NCBI RefSeq assembly: GCF_042654065.1
Contig: NZ_JBHSFP010000027.1
Location: 1-64,000, forward strand
DNA from: Sphaerisporangium dianthi
GTDB lineage: Bacteria; Actinomycetota; Actinomycetes; Streptosporangiales; Streptosporangiaceae
Length of the DNA stretch: 64,000 nt
Reading direction: 5' to 3'
The translations under genes and the position numbers were made by a program. Numbering within the stretch: the stretch's first letter is position 1; every line of letters begins with the position of its first letter. Below are positions 16,520 through 24,315 of this stretch, one piece after another. Under the pieces are notes generated by a model. The model ran no database searches. It worked only from the letters and a program-made list of their open reading frames with translations, and was not told the DNA's origin.

Positions 16520-17755
16520 TCACGAGGCCGCGGGGCCGGGGGCGGCGGGGGTGCCCAGGGGGAGGGCCGCGGGGGTCTCGGGCTCGCTGGAGCGGCGGCG
16601 GCGGTACCACTCGGCGCCGTACCAGGCCGCTCCGAGCGCCACGAGGGTCACCGGGGCCGAGGCCAGGAGATACGGCGGGGCCTCCAGCAGCCGGTCCTGC
16701 ACGGCGAGGCCTCCGTAGACGCCCGCGGTGACCAGGACGGCCCCGAGGACGGCCCGCACGGCCGGCAGCCGCACCATGAACGCCACGTCCACGCAGACCG
16801 CGGCGGCGAGCAGGAAGAACGGGACGGCCGACGGCGGGAAGTCGGCGGCGACCAGCAGCGGCCAGATGAGGGCGCGGAAGCCGACGTAGACCCCGGCCAC
16901 GGCGGTGGCGCTCCAGTTGCGCCCGATAAGCGCCCGCGCCAGGACCAGCACCATCATCGCCGCGATGCCGAACCACATCGGGTACACCCAGTCGGGAACG
17001 GGCAGCGAGAACTTCTCGGCCATGGTCAGGTCGATGGGCCGGCCCATCTGCTCGGCCGCGAACCGGAGGAGGTCGTCCTCCGCGTAGGGCTTCCCCCGGA
17101 CGAAGGAGGCCAGTTCGAGCACGCCGTACTCCTGGTGCTCGCTCGGGAAGAGCGTGTTCTCCAGGAAGAAGACGAAGAAGGCTCCGAGCATGACGGTGCG
17201 CCGCCGTCCCGGGAGCGCGTAGAGGTACCAGCCGCGGATCACTCCGGCGATCATGAAGGCGGTGCCGACGTACAGCAGCATGTGGGACGGGCTCCACGAG
17301 GTGATGTCGACCCCGTTGATCCGGTGGTTGATCAGGTCGATGGGCACGGCGATGAGGAAGGCGCCGGTGCCCCACTGGATCAGCCGCTGCGCGGTGCGGT
17401 CGACTCCGTACCCGGTGTAGCTGTGCACGATCGTGAGCGCGAGGACGATGGCGGTGCCCGCGCTGTTGAGCAGGTGCGGCGGCGCCAGGTCGTCGCGCAG
17501 CCACTTGAAGTGCCACGAGACGTCCCACGAGGCCCCGAGGACCTTCAGGACGAAGGCGCCGATCCAGCTGAGGTAAAGGACGCGGAGCAGCTCTGGCGGC
17601 GTCTCGCGGCCGGCCTCGCCCCGCGTCCAGTAGGGGCGGGCCCACTCGAAGGCCTCGACCGCCTTGCCCCTGCCCCACCGCCATGGGAGCAGCACGCGTC
17701 CGCCCGCTGGGATGTCCTCGGCCTCGTTACCTGCGCCTAGCTTCACGCCATGCAT
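16520..17755 (-). CDS. Polytopic membrane protein with twin DxxxH/PxH modules
   Basis: I do not recognise a named family. The 411-residue protein has a cytoplasmic start of about 55 residues and nine or ten predicted helices. Two internal modules repeat the pattern D-x3-H ... P-x-H-x5-G: Asp78, His82 and His94, then Asp140, His144 and His158. The same pattern occurs twice in the protein at 26628-27713. Paired membrane histidines of this kind suggest a metal or heme site, which is inference. It converges on copCD and diverges from the hydrolase-ABC gene. The ATG start at 17755 lacks a clear ribosome site. Confidence 0.75.
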   Translation of the reverse strand: MHGVKLGAGNEAEDIPAGGRVLLPWRWGRGKAVEAFEWARPYWTRGEAGRETPPELLRVLYLSWIGAFVLKVLGASWDVSWHFKWLRDDLAPPHLLNSAGTAIVLALTIVHSYTGYGVDRTAQRLIQWGTGAFLIAVPIDLINHRINGVDITSWSPSHMLLYVGTAFMIAGVIRGWYLYALPGRRRTVMLGAFFVFFLENTLFPSEHQEYGVLELASFVRGKPYAEDDLLRFAAEQMGRPIDLTMAEKFSLPVPDWVYPMWFGIAAMMVLVLARALIGRNWSATAVAGVYVGFRALIWPLLVAADFPPSAVPFFLLAAAVCVDVAFMVRLPAVRAVLGAVLVTAGVYGGLAVQDRLLEAPPYLLASAPVTLVALGAAWYGAEWYRRRRSSEPETPAALPLGTPAAPGPAAS

Positions 17756-17792
17756 GATGCCTGCCGCCGGACATGCTCCGCAATCGGGAGTT

Positions 17793-17823
17793 ACCCCGAG
17801 AAATCCTGTAGATACCTCGGGGT
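17793..17823. promoter_or_regulatory. Inverted repeat in a divergent promoter region
   Basis: ACCCCGAG (17793-17800) and CTCGGGGT (17816-17823) are perfect inverted arms 15 bases apart. They lie between the divergent membrane-protein and hydrolase-ABC genes. On the plus strand TAGGCT ends six bases before the ATG at 17869, suggesting a leaderless transcript. The repeat could be an operator for either gene. Confidence 0.35.
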
Positions 17824-17868
17824 CGGTGTCTCAGCGGTCTCTCAGCGGCGGGTAAGTAGGCTCTCCGC

Positions 17869-20556
17869 ATGAGGGTTCGGGGGAGACGGCGGGTGGCGCT
17901 GGTCGCCGTGGTGCTCGCGGCGGCCGGCGCCGTGGCGTGGGCCGTGTGGCCGTCGCCGCCGGTGCGGGCGTTCGACCAGATGATCTCGGTCGTGGACGGG
18001 CCGGCGAACGACCAGAAGGTGATGCTCGACACCACCTTCTTCCCGCCGGCCACGGGAGGGAAAGGTCCGGCCGTGCTCCTCGCGCACGGCTTCGGCGGCA
18101 GCAAGCGCAGCGTGCGCGACGAGGCCGTCCGGCTGGCCGGCGAGGGGTACGCCGTGCTCACCTGGTCGGCCAGGGGCTTCGGCGCCTCCACCGGGCAGAT
18201 CGCGCTGAACTCCCCCGACTACGAGGTCAAGGACGTCAAGCAGCTGATCGACTGGGTGGCCCGGCGCCCTGAGGTGCTGCTCGACGCGGCGGGCGACCCC
18301 CGCCTCGGCCTCGCGGGCGGCTCGTACGGCGGGGCGATCACGCTGATGGCGGCCGCCTATGACGGCCGCGTCGACGCCATCGTCCCGCAGATCACCTGGT
18401 ACGACCTGGCCGACGCGCTGTTCCCGGACGCGACGGGCGAGGGGCCCGGCAAGGGCGTCTTCAAGCGCATGTGGGCGGGCCTGTTCTTCAGCCGGGCCGC
18501 CGGCTCGCCTCTCGCTCCGGGCGCGGACGCCCAGGGCCTGCTCGCCGGCGGCCAGGGGTCGGGCGGCACGGGCGCCCCCGATGCCGCGAACACGACGAGC
18601 GGCCCGAGCGCGACGAGCGGACCAAGCGGGACGAACGCGACGAGCGGGACGAGCGGCGGCACCTCAGGCGGGACGAGCGGGCCGGGCGGCGGCGCGTCGG
18701 GCTCCGGCGGGCCGGACGCGGCGGCGCGAGAGGCGCAGTGCGGGCGTTTCCTGCCGGCGATCTGCGACATGTACCAGCAGGTGGCCGAGACCGGGCGTGC
18801 CACCCCGGCCGCCGTCGAGACCCTCCGCGCGTCGAGCCCGATCTCGGTGCCCGGCAGGATCCGTGTGCCGACCCTGCTCATCCAGGGCAAGTACGACTCG
18901 CTGTTCCCGCTGTCGCACGCCGACGCCAACGCACGGGCGATCGCCGCGACCGGCGCCCCGGTGCAGGTGGCGTGGTTCGACGGCGGCCACGACGGCGGGG
19001 ACGGCGAGCCCGACTGGGTGGCCGAGCGCACGATCGGCTGGTTCGGCCACTGGCTCAAGAAGGACGGCACGCCGCTCGGCGACGCCTTCACCGTGACCAG
19101 GAACGGCGGGCGCGACCCGGGCACGCGCCGCCCGGTCCTGCTGCACGCCGCCTCCGGCCGCTATCCCGGCCTCGCCGGCACGGCGTCCTCGTCCGTCCCG
19201 CTCTCGGGCCCCGAACAGCAGGTGGCCGCCCCTCCGGGCGGCTCCCCCGCCTCGATCTCCACGGTGCCCGGCATGGGCGGCCTGCTGAGCAACCTCGGCG
19301 GGGCCGGCGTGGCGATCGACATGCCGGGCCAGGCCGCGGCCTTCGAGTCCGCGCCCCTCACCGCCCCCTTGCAGGTCACCGGCACTCCCACGGCGGGCGT
19401 GAAGGTGTACGGGCAGGGCGAGGTCACCCTGTTCGCCAAGCTGTACGACGTGGGCGGGCAGCGCCCGACGCTGCCGCAGGGCCTGGTGGCGCCGTTCCGG
19501 GTCACGGCGACGCCGGCGGGCACGCCGGTGACCGTCACGCTGCCGGCCATCGACCACCGGTTCGACGCCGGGCACCGGCTCCGCCTCGTGCTGAGCACCA
19601 CCGACATGGGTTTCGCCTCGCCCACCGCCCCGGCCGTCCACCGCGTGGGGCTGGCCTTCCCGGCGTTGACCGCGCCCGCCGACCCGGGGCTGCGCGGGGC
19701 CGGCGGCGGCCTGAGCTGGTGGACCCTGGCCCTCCCGCTCGCCGCGCTGGTCGTCGCCGCCGTGATCTTGCTCCTCGGGCGGCGCGGGCGCGCGGACGAG
19801 CCCGACGCCGCGCTCGCCGGGGTGCCGCTGCGCATCACCGGCCTGAGCAAGAGGTACCGCGACGGCGAGCCCGCCGTGGACGACCTGTCGTTCCAGGTGG
19901 ACAAGGGCCAGGTGCTCGGCCTGCTCGGGCCGAACGGCGCCGGCAAGACGACCACCATGCGCATGATGATGGGGTTGATCCACCCCGACGCGGGCGAGGT
20001 CCGCATCTTCGGCCACCGCGTGACGCCGGGCGCGCCGGTGCTGTCCCGCCTGGGCTCCTTCGTCGAGGGGCCGGGTTTCCTGCCCCACCTGTCCGGCAGG
20101 GAGAACCTCGATCTCTACTGGCGGGCCACCGGGCGGCCGCGTGCGGACGCCCACATGGACGAGGCGCTGGCGATCGCGGGCCTCGGCGCGGCGCTCGACC
20201 GGGCGGTGCGCACCTATTCCCAGGGCATGCGCCAGCGCCTGGCCATCGCCCAGGCGATGCTCGGCCTGCCCGACCTGCTGGTGCTGGACGAACCCACGAA
20301 CGGCCTGGACCCGCCGCAGATCGCCGAGATGCGCCGCGTCCTGATCCGCTACGCGCGGGCCGGTCGCACGGTCATCGTCTCCAGCCATCTGCTGGCCGAG
20401 GTCGAGCAGACCTGTGACCACGTGGTGGTGATGCACCGTGGCCGGCTGGTCACCGCGGGGCCGGTCAGCGGCCTGCTCGGCGGCGCGGCGGCGTCCAACG
20501 GCTCCCCAGGGCGTCTTGAGGACGTCTTCCTCGACCTGATCGGAGAGAAGGCATGA
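17869..20556 (+). CDS. Fusion of exported alpha/beta hydrolase and ABC transporter ATPase
   Basis: An 895-residue fusion. Residues 9-27 are a membrane anchor. About 35-600 form an X-Pro dipeptidyl-peptidase/CocE-like alpha/beta hydrolase and sandwich domain: the nucleophile is Ser152 in GGSYGG, with likely acid Asp near 343 (QGKYDSLF) and His near 371 (DGGHDGG). A Thr/Ser/Gly repeat insert (about 240-285) splits it. A helix at about 616-638 is followed by an ABC ATPase (about 655-895) with Walker A GPNGAGKTTT, signature YSQGMRQRL and Walker B LLVLDEPTNGLDPP. The hydrolase should therefore face outward and the ATPase inward. The stop overlaps the permease start, so hydrolysis and transport may be linked, perhaps in peptide or drug processing. 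Confidence 0.85.
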   Translation: MRVRGRRRVALVAVVLAAAGAVAWAVWPSPPVRAFDQMISVVDGPANDQKVMLDTTFFPPATGGKGPAVLLAHGFGGSKRSVRDEAVRLAGEGYAVLTWSARGFGASTGQIALNSPDYEVKDVKQLIDWVARRPEVLLDAAGDPRLGLAGGSYGGAITLMAAAYDGRVDAIVPQITWYDLADALFPDATGEGPGKGVFKRMWAGLFFSRAAGSPLAPGADAQGLLAGGQGSGGTGAPDAANTTSGPSATSGPSGTNATSGTSGGTSGGTSGPGGGASGSGGPDAAAREAQCGRFLPAICDMYQQVAETGRATPAAVETLRASSPISVPGRIRVPTLLIQGKYDSLFPLSHADANARAIAATGAPVQVAWFDGGHDGGDGEPDWVAERTIGWFGHWLKKDGTPLGDAFTVTRNGGRDPGTRRPVLLHAASGRYPGLAGTASSSVPLSGPEQQVAAPPGGSPASISTVPGMGGLLSNLGGAGVAIDMPGQAAAFESAPLTAPLQVTGTPTAGVKVYGQGEVTLFAKLYDVGGQRPTLPQGLVAPFRVTATPAGTPVTVTLPAIDHRFDAGHRLRLVLSTTDMGFASPTAPAVHRVGLAFPALTAPADPGLRGAGGGLSWWTLALPLAALVVAAVILLLGRRGRADEPDAALAGVPLRITGLSKRYRDGEPAVDDLSFQVDKGQVLGLLGPNGAGKTTTMRMMMGLIHPDAGEVRIFGHRVTPGAPVLSRLGSFVEGPGFLPHLSGRENLDLYWRATGRPRADAHMDEALAIAGLGAALDRAVRTYSQGMRQRLAIAQAMLGLPDLLVLDEPTNGLDPPQIAEMRRVLIRYARAGRTVIVSSHLLAEVEQTCDHVVVMHRGRLVTAGPVSGLLGGAAASNGSPGRLEDVFLDLIGEKA

Positions 20557-21434
20557 CCTCGCTGGAGACGGAGGCCGCCGGAGTCCGCGACGCCCGGGCG
20601 GCCACCGCGTACGCGCCGGGGCGCACGCTGCCGCTCCGGGTCGAGATCGTGCGCCAGCTCAAGCGGCGCCGCACGGCCGTGATGTTCGGGCTGCTGCTGG
20701 CCCTGCCGTGGGTGCTGGTCGTGGCGTTCTCGCTCGGCCCGGCGCCGGCGCAGCAGAACTCGCTGCGGCTGTCCGATCTCGCCACGCAGGGCGGGCTGAA
20801 CTTCGCGGCGTTCACGCTGTCGGTGTCGGCCACGCTGCTGCTGGTGGTGGCGGTGGCGCTGTTCTGCGGTGACACCGTGGCCAGCGAGGCGAGCTGGTCG
20901 TCGCTGCGTTACCTGCTCGCCGCGCCGGTGCCGCGCGGCCGGCTGCTGCGCCAGAAGCTGATCGTCGCGCTGGGGTTCTCGGCCGCGGCGGTCATCACGG
21001 TGCCCTCGATGGCGCTGCTCGCCGGCACGGTGACCTTCGGCTGGAAGGACGTGCGGCTGCCCGGCACCGGGGAGGTCATCGCGGCGACCGCGGTGCTGCC
21101 GCGGTTCGCCATCGTCGTCGGCTATGCCCTGGTGAGCCAGCTCGTCGTGGCCGCGCTGGCGTTCCTGCTGTCGGTGAGCACCGACTCGCCGCTGGGCGCG
21201 GTCGGCGGCGCGGTCGGGCTGGTCATCGTCAGCAACATCCTGCAGGCGGTGGAGGCGCTCGGTGTGCTGCGCGAGTACCTGCCGACGTTCTGGAACACCG
21301 CCTGGCTGGACGCCCTGGTGCCCGAGCTCGACTGGAGCGGCATGGCCAAGGGGGCGGCGCTGTCGGTGACCTACGCGTCGATCCTCATGGCGCTGGCCTT
21401 CCGCCGCTTCCGCCGCAAGGACGTCGTCTCCTGA
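20553..21434 (+). CDS. ABC-2 type permease paired with the hydrolase-ATPase fusion
   Basis: A 293-residue permease with six predicted helices and the ABC2_membrane layout: a cytoplasmic lead, a first helix (AVMFGLLLALPWVLVVAFSL), a GDTVASEASWSSLRYLLAAPVPRGRLLRQK coupling segment, and a short basic C-terminus (RRFRRKDVVS). It should form the pore for the upstream ATPase domain. The ATG overlaps the preceding stop by four bases. The direction is probably export, as for most ABC-2 systems; the substrate is unknown. Confidence 0.88.
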   Translation: MTSLETEAAGVRDARAATAYAPGRTLPLRVEIVRQLKRRRTAVMFGLLLALPWVLVVAFSLGPAPAQQNSLRLSDLATQGGLNFAAFTLSVSATLLLVVAVALFCGDTVASEASWSSLRYLLAAPVPRGRLLRQKLIVALGFSAAAVITVPSMALLAGTVTFGWKDVRLPGTGEVIAATAVLPRFAIVVGYALVSQLVVAALAFLLSVSTDSPLGAVGGAVGLVIVSNILQAVEALGVLREYLPTFWNTAWLDALVPELDWSGMAKGAALSVTYASILMALAFRRFRRKDVVS

Positions 21435-21481
21435 CGACGCGAGGGCGCCGGCGCCGCGCCCGGCCCGGCCGCGTGCTCATC

Positions 21482-22903
21482 TCAATGGTCGGCCGCGGCG
21501 GTGGAAAGCGAGACGGTGGCGGCGGCGGGGCCGGCCGGGGCGGGGCGGGCGGGCACCAGCAGCGCCGCGAACGCCGCCGTCGCGAGGATCGCGGTGCCGG
21601 CCCACAGGGCCGGGTGCAGCCCGGAGACGAACGCCTCGGCGGAGCCGTATCCGCCCGCCGTGGCGAACACGCCGGACAGCACCGCGACGCCGATGACGAT
21701 GCCGATCTGCCGCATCGCGTTGTTGACCCCGGAGGCCACGCCTTGCTCCGCCTTGGACACGAAGTCGAGGGTCTGCCGGGCGGCGAGGGCGAAGAACAGG
21801 CCCATGCCGACGCCGGCGACCACCATGCCGGGCAGCAGCAGAGAGTAGGAGACGGCGGGAGAGATGACCAGGGCGAACCAGGCGAGCGCCGCCCCCTGCA
21901 GGACCGTGCTCGCCACCATCAGCCGGCGCACTCCGAGCCGCTCGCCGAACACCCCGGTGAGCGGTGCCACCAGCACGGGCATCATCGTCCACGGCAGGGT
22001 GCGCACCCCGGCGTCCAGCGGTGAGTAGCGCAGGACGTTCTGCAGGAACTGGGTCAGCAGGAAGACCGCTCCGAGCATGCCGCCCTGCACCAGCAGGGCC
22101 ACCAGGTTGGACAGGGCGAAGCCCCGGCTGCGCACGAGATGCGGTGGGATGACGGGGTTGGGAGCCCTGCGTTCCCACAGCGCGAAGCCGGCCAGCACCA
22201 CCATCCCGGCCACGATGGGCGAGAAAACCTGCGGGTCGGTCCAGCCGAGGGTGGTGCTGCGGATCAGTCCGAAGACGAGGCCGAACAGCCCCGCCATGAT
22301 GAGCAGCGTGCCGCGCACGTCCAGCCGGTTGTAGGGGCCGCGGCTCTCGCCGAGGAACCGCGCCGCCGCCGGCAGCAGGAGGATCCCCAGCGGCACGTTG
22401 ATCCAGAAGATCCCCTGCCAGTCGCCGTATCGGATCACCGCGCCGCCGATCCAGGGACCGAGGGCGATGCCCAGCCCGATCATGCCGCCGAAGCCGGCGA
22501 TCGCGGCGCCGCGGCGCTCCGCCGGCACCGCGGTGACCACGAGGGTGAGCGCGAGGGGGATGATCACCGAGGCGCCGACGCCCTGGACGGTCCTTGCGGC
22601 GAGGAGGACGCCGATCGAGCCGGCCAGGCCGGCCGCCGCCGAGGCCGCGGTGAACAGCACGACGCCGATGATGAAGACGCGGCGCCTGCCGAACCTGTCG
22701 CCCACCACCGCGGCCGCCAGCAGGCAGACGGCGTAGACGAGGGTGTAGACGTTCACCGTCCACTCGAGGCTCTCCAGTGACGCGCCGAGATCCTCGCGCA
22801 GGGTGGGCAGGGCGGTGGTGACGACCAGAGTGTCCAGCGCGGCCATGAAGGCCGCCACGCCGGCGATGAGAAAGGTGAGAACGCTGCCACCCCGCACGCT
22901 CAT
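21482..22903 (-). CDS. DHA2-family (14-helix) MFS drug efflux transporter
   Basis: A 473-residue EmrB/QacA-type proton antiporter. Motif D1 (AALDTLVVTTALPTLREDLGAS), motif A (GDRFGRRRVFIIGV) and motif C (GPWIGGAVI) are in place, and the second half has GERLGVRRLM. It should export hydrophobic compounds. GGAGGAGG lies before the ATG at 22903. A strong dyad, ATAGTGGATAGT-AAC-ACTATTCACTAT, overlaps the predicted promoter about 33 bases upstream, so a repressor or activator probably controls it. It converges on the ABC-2 permease with a 47-base gap. Confidence 0.92.
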   Translation of the reverse strand: MSVRGGSVLTFLIAGVAAFMAALDTLVVTTALPTLREDLGASLESLEWTVNVYTLVYAVCLLAAAVVGDRFGRRRVFIIGVVLFTAASAAAGLAGSIGVLLAARTVQGVGASVIIPLALTLVVTAVPAERRGAAIAGFGGMIGLGIALGPWIGGAVIRYGDWQGIFWINVPLGILLLPAAARFLGESRGPYNRLDVRGTLLIMAGLFGLVFGLIRSTTLGWTDPQVFSPIVAGMVVLAGFALWERRAPNPVIPPHLVRSRGFALSNLVALLVQGGMLGAVFLLTQFLQNVLRYSPLDAGVRTLPWTMMPVLVAPLTGVFGERLGVRRLMVASTVLQGAALAWFALVISPAVSYSLLLPGMVVAGVGMGLFFALAARQTLDFVSKAEQGVASGVNNAMRQIGIVIGVAVLSGVFATAGGYGSAEAFVSGLHPALWAGTAILATAAFAALLVPARPAPAGPAAATVSLSTAAADH

Positions 22904-22928
22904 GGGGCGCCTCCTCCGGACGGATGCC

Positions 22929-22962
22929 AGTATAGATAGTGGATAGTAACACTATTCACTAT
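22929..22962 (-). promoter_or_regulatory. Promoter and dyad operator of the efflux gene
   Basis: On the minus strand TATACT (22934-22929) is a good -10. The -35 zone is covered by a 27-bp dyad at 22936-22962 with two 12-base arms (one mismatch) around AAC. Each arm contains ATAGTGGATA or its variant ATAGTGAATA. The overlap predicts tight control by a TetR- or MarR-like dimer or by the nearby MerR-type protein. Confidence 0.6.
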
Positions 22963-22992
22963 GGGGCGACAGTGCCTCGCGCCCCCGCCGCG

Positions 22993-23745
22993 TCAGCGGC
23001 CGCTCTCGTCGCCGAGCGGGGACCACGGGTACGCGCGGCCGGCGCCACCCGCGATCTCACTGTGCTTGTTCACGGCGTCGAGACGCGAGACCGCCCCCAG
23101 CTTGTTGAAGATGTTGCGCAGATGGCGCTTGACCGTCCCTTCGGTGACCGACAGGCGGGCGGCGATCTGCCGGTTGCTCATCGCCGCGGCCACCAGCGCG
23201 AGAACCTCCTGTTCCCGCTCGGACAGCGGTCCTGAGTACCCGCTCTCTATGTTGACGAAGGTCTCCCGGGACACCGCCAGCGTCACCTGCTCATCGGTGC
23301 TGGTGACACTGCGGAGCGCGGCCACGAGGTCACGCCTGCTGATGCCCTTGTGCATATAGCAGCGGACGCCGACCTCCAGCATCGCCCTGACGAGCTGGAT
23401 GTCGTCGTACATGCTGAGCACGGCCAGGACGGAGTCCGGAGACACGTCGCGCAGACGCCGGACGACGTCGATGGGCCGGCTGTGCGGCGTGTCGATGTCG
23501 AGCAGCACGACATCGGGGCGGGCTCTGGCCACCAGGTCGACGATGGAATCGGTGCCGTCATCCACCACGGAGAAGTCCTCCTCGGCCAGGAGGACTTCTC
23601 GTAGCACCTCCCGCGGAAGGGTGTGCTCGTCGGCGATGACGATGCGAATGCGGTCGCGTCCCTCCCCGAGACTCGCGACCGGCCTCCACTCACGTTGGGA
23701 TATCACCTTTGACGACGGACTCCTTGACGAGGTTCCTGCTCTCAC
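22993..23745 (-). CDS. Orphan NarL/LuxR-type response regulator
   Basis: A 250-residue two-component regulator. The receiver (about residues 33-150) keeps the acidic pair (ADEH), the phospho-Asp in VVLLDIDTP, the Ser in LSMYDD and the Lys in MHKG, so it should be phosphorylatable. The LuxR helix-turn-helix (about 172-230) reads LSEREQEVLALVAAAMSNRQIAARL. The GTG at 23745 has GGGGGAG six bases upstream; a GTG at 23706 is an alternative. No histidine kinase gene adjoins it. A possible 40-codon frame overlaps its 5' end, and the longest gene-free stretch of the window lies behind it. Confidence 0.88.
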   Translation of the reverse strand: MRAGTSSRSPSSKVISQREWRPVASLGEGRDRIRIVIADEHTLPREVLREVLLAEEDFSVVDDGTDSIVDLVARARPDVVLLDIDTPHSRPIDVVRRLRDVSPDSVLAVLSMYDDIQLVRAMLEVGVRCYMHKGISRRDLVAALRSVTSTDEQVTLAVSRETFVNIESGYSGPLSEREQEVLALVAAAMSNRQIAARLSVTEGTVKRHLRNIFNKLGAVSRLDAVNKHSEIAGGAGRAYPWSPLGDESGR

Positions 23746-23812
23746 TCAGATCTCCCCCGAGGCGGAATATCAAGCGTTCAGCAAACAAAGGGTCGCGTGA
23801 CATCTCCTCCAT
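23690..23812 (-). CDS. Possible small peptide overlapping the response regulator start
   Basis: A 40-codon frame (ATG at 23812, or 37 codons from 23803) ends at a TGA at 23690 inside the response regulator. It would give a charged, soluble peptide with the middle ERLIFRLGGDLSES. The GGAGGAG lies between and against the two ATGs, so the ribosome site spacing is poor. It could be a coupled leader, a signalling peptide or chance. Confidence 0.25.
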   Translation of the reverse strand: MEEMSRDPLFAERLIFRLGGDLSESRNLVKESVVKGDIPT

Positions 23813-24224
23813 GCTCCAGCCGGCTACAGCCCCCCTGATTCGGCCTAGACGCCGCCGATAGCCCGCCTGGATTCAGCAGTGATAGCACATCATACCTAAG
23901 ACACCCATAAGCCGGAAATTGGTTTGGCAGCAAATTAGCCAGAATCACGTTCTATTTCAGATACCCCCAGTTCACCGCCCTCATCCTGTCACCGCGATAT
24001 ACATGAGGTCGCCTCAATTCAGACTGAGCGAGGCTCATAATTATCTCGACTCTAAGTGTCCGAAACCTGTATTTCAGTCGCCCGAAACCTCGTACAGCTG
24101 CACCTTTCCACGAGGTTAAATGTCGCGGAGCGCAATATCACGAGCACAAGAAATTCTTAAGCGTTTGTTTCACGACATTCACCGCACCGGCGGCCGGATT
24201 CCGCAATCTTTCTCTGGGACACGG

Positions 24225-24256
24225 CGGAACCGTGACCCAAGGGGGCCACGGTTCCG
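24225..24256. terminator. Hairpin with 10-bp perfect stem
   Basis: CGGAACCGTG (24225-24234) pairs with 24247-24256 around a 12-base loop. Together with the next hairpin it lies directly behind the MMPL gene. Confidence 0.5.
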
Positions 24257-24272
24257 TGCGGGCACGACGAAA

Positions 24273-24306
24273 CCGCCCCTCATCCATCGTCACGGAAGAG
24301 GGGCGG
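24273..24306 (-). terminator. Terminator hairpin of the MMPL operon
   Basis: CCGCCCCTC (24273-24281) pairs with GAGGGGCGG (24298-24306), a 9-bp stem about 10 bases past the MMPL stop. Confidence 0.55.
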
Positions 24307-24315
24307 CCGGGTGGG

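Larger units (their letters stand above)
23813..24315. other. Gene-free, AT-richer region of about 500 bases
   Basis: Between the response regulator and the MMPL stop the base composition drops visibly (for example 23900-24060 and 24110-24180 have many A/T runs). I find no credible gene on either strand. It holds two hairpins at 24225-24306. The drop may mark a regulatory region or remnants of transferred DNA. Confidence 0.5.
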
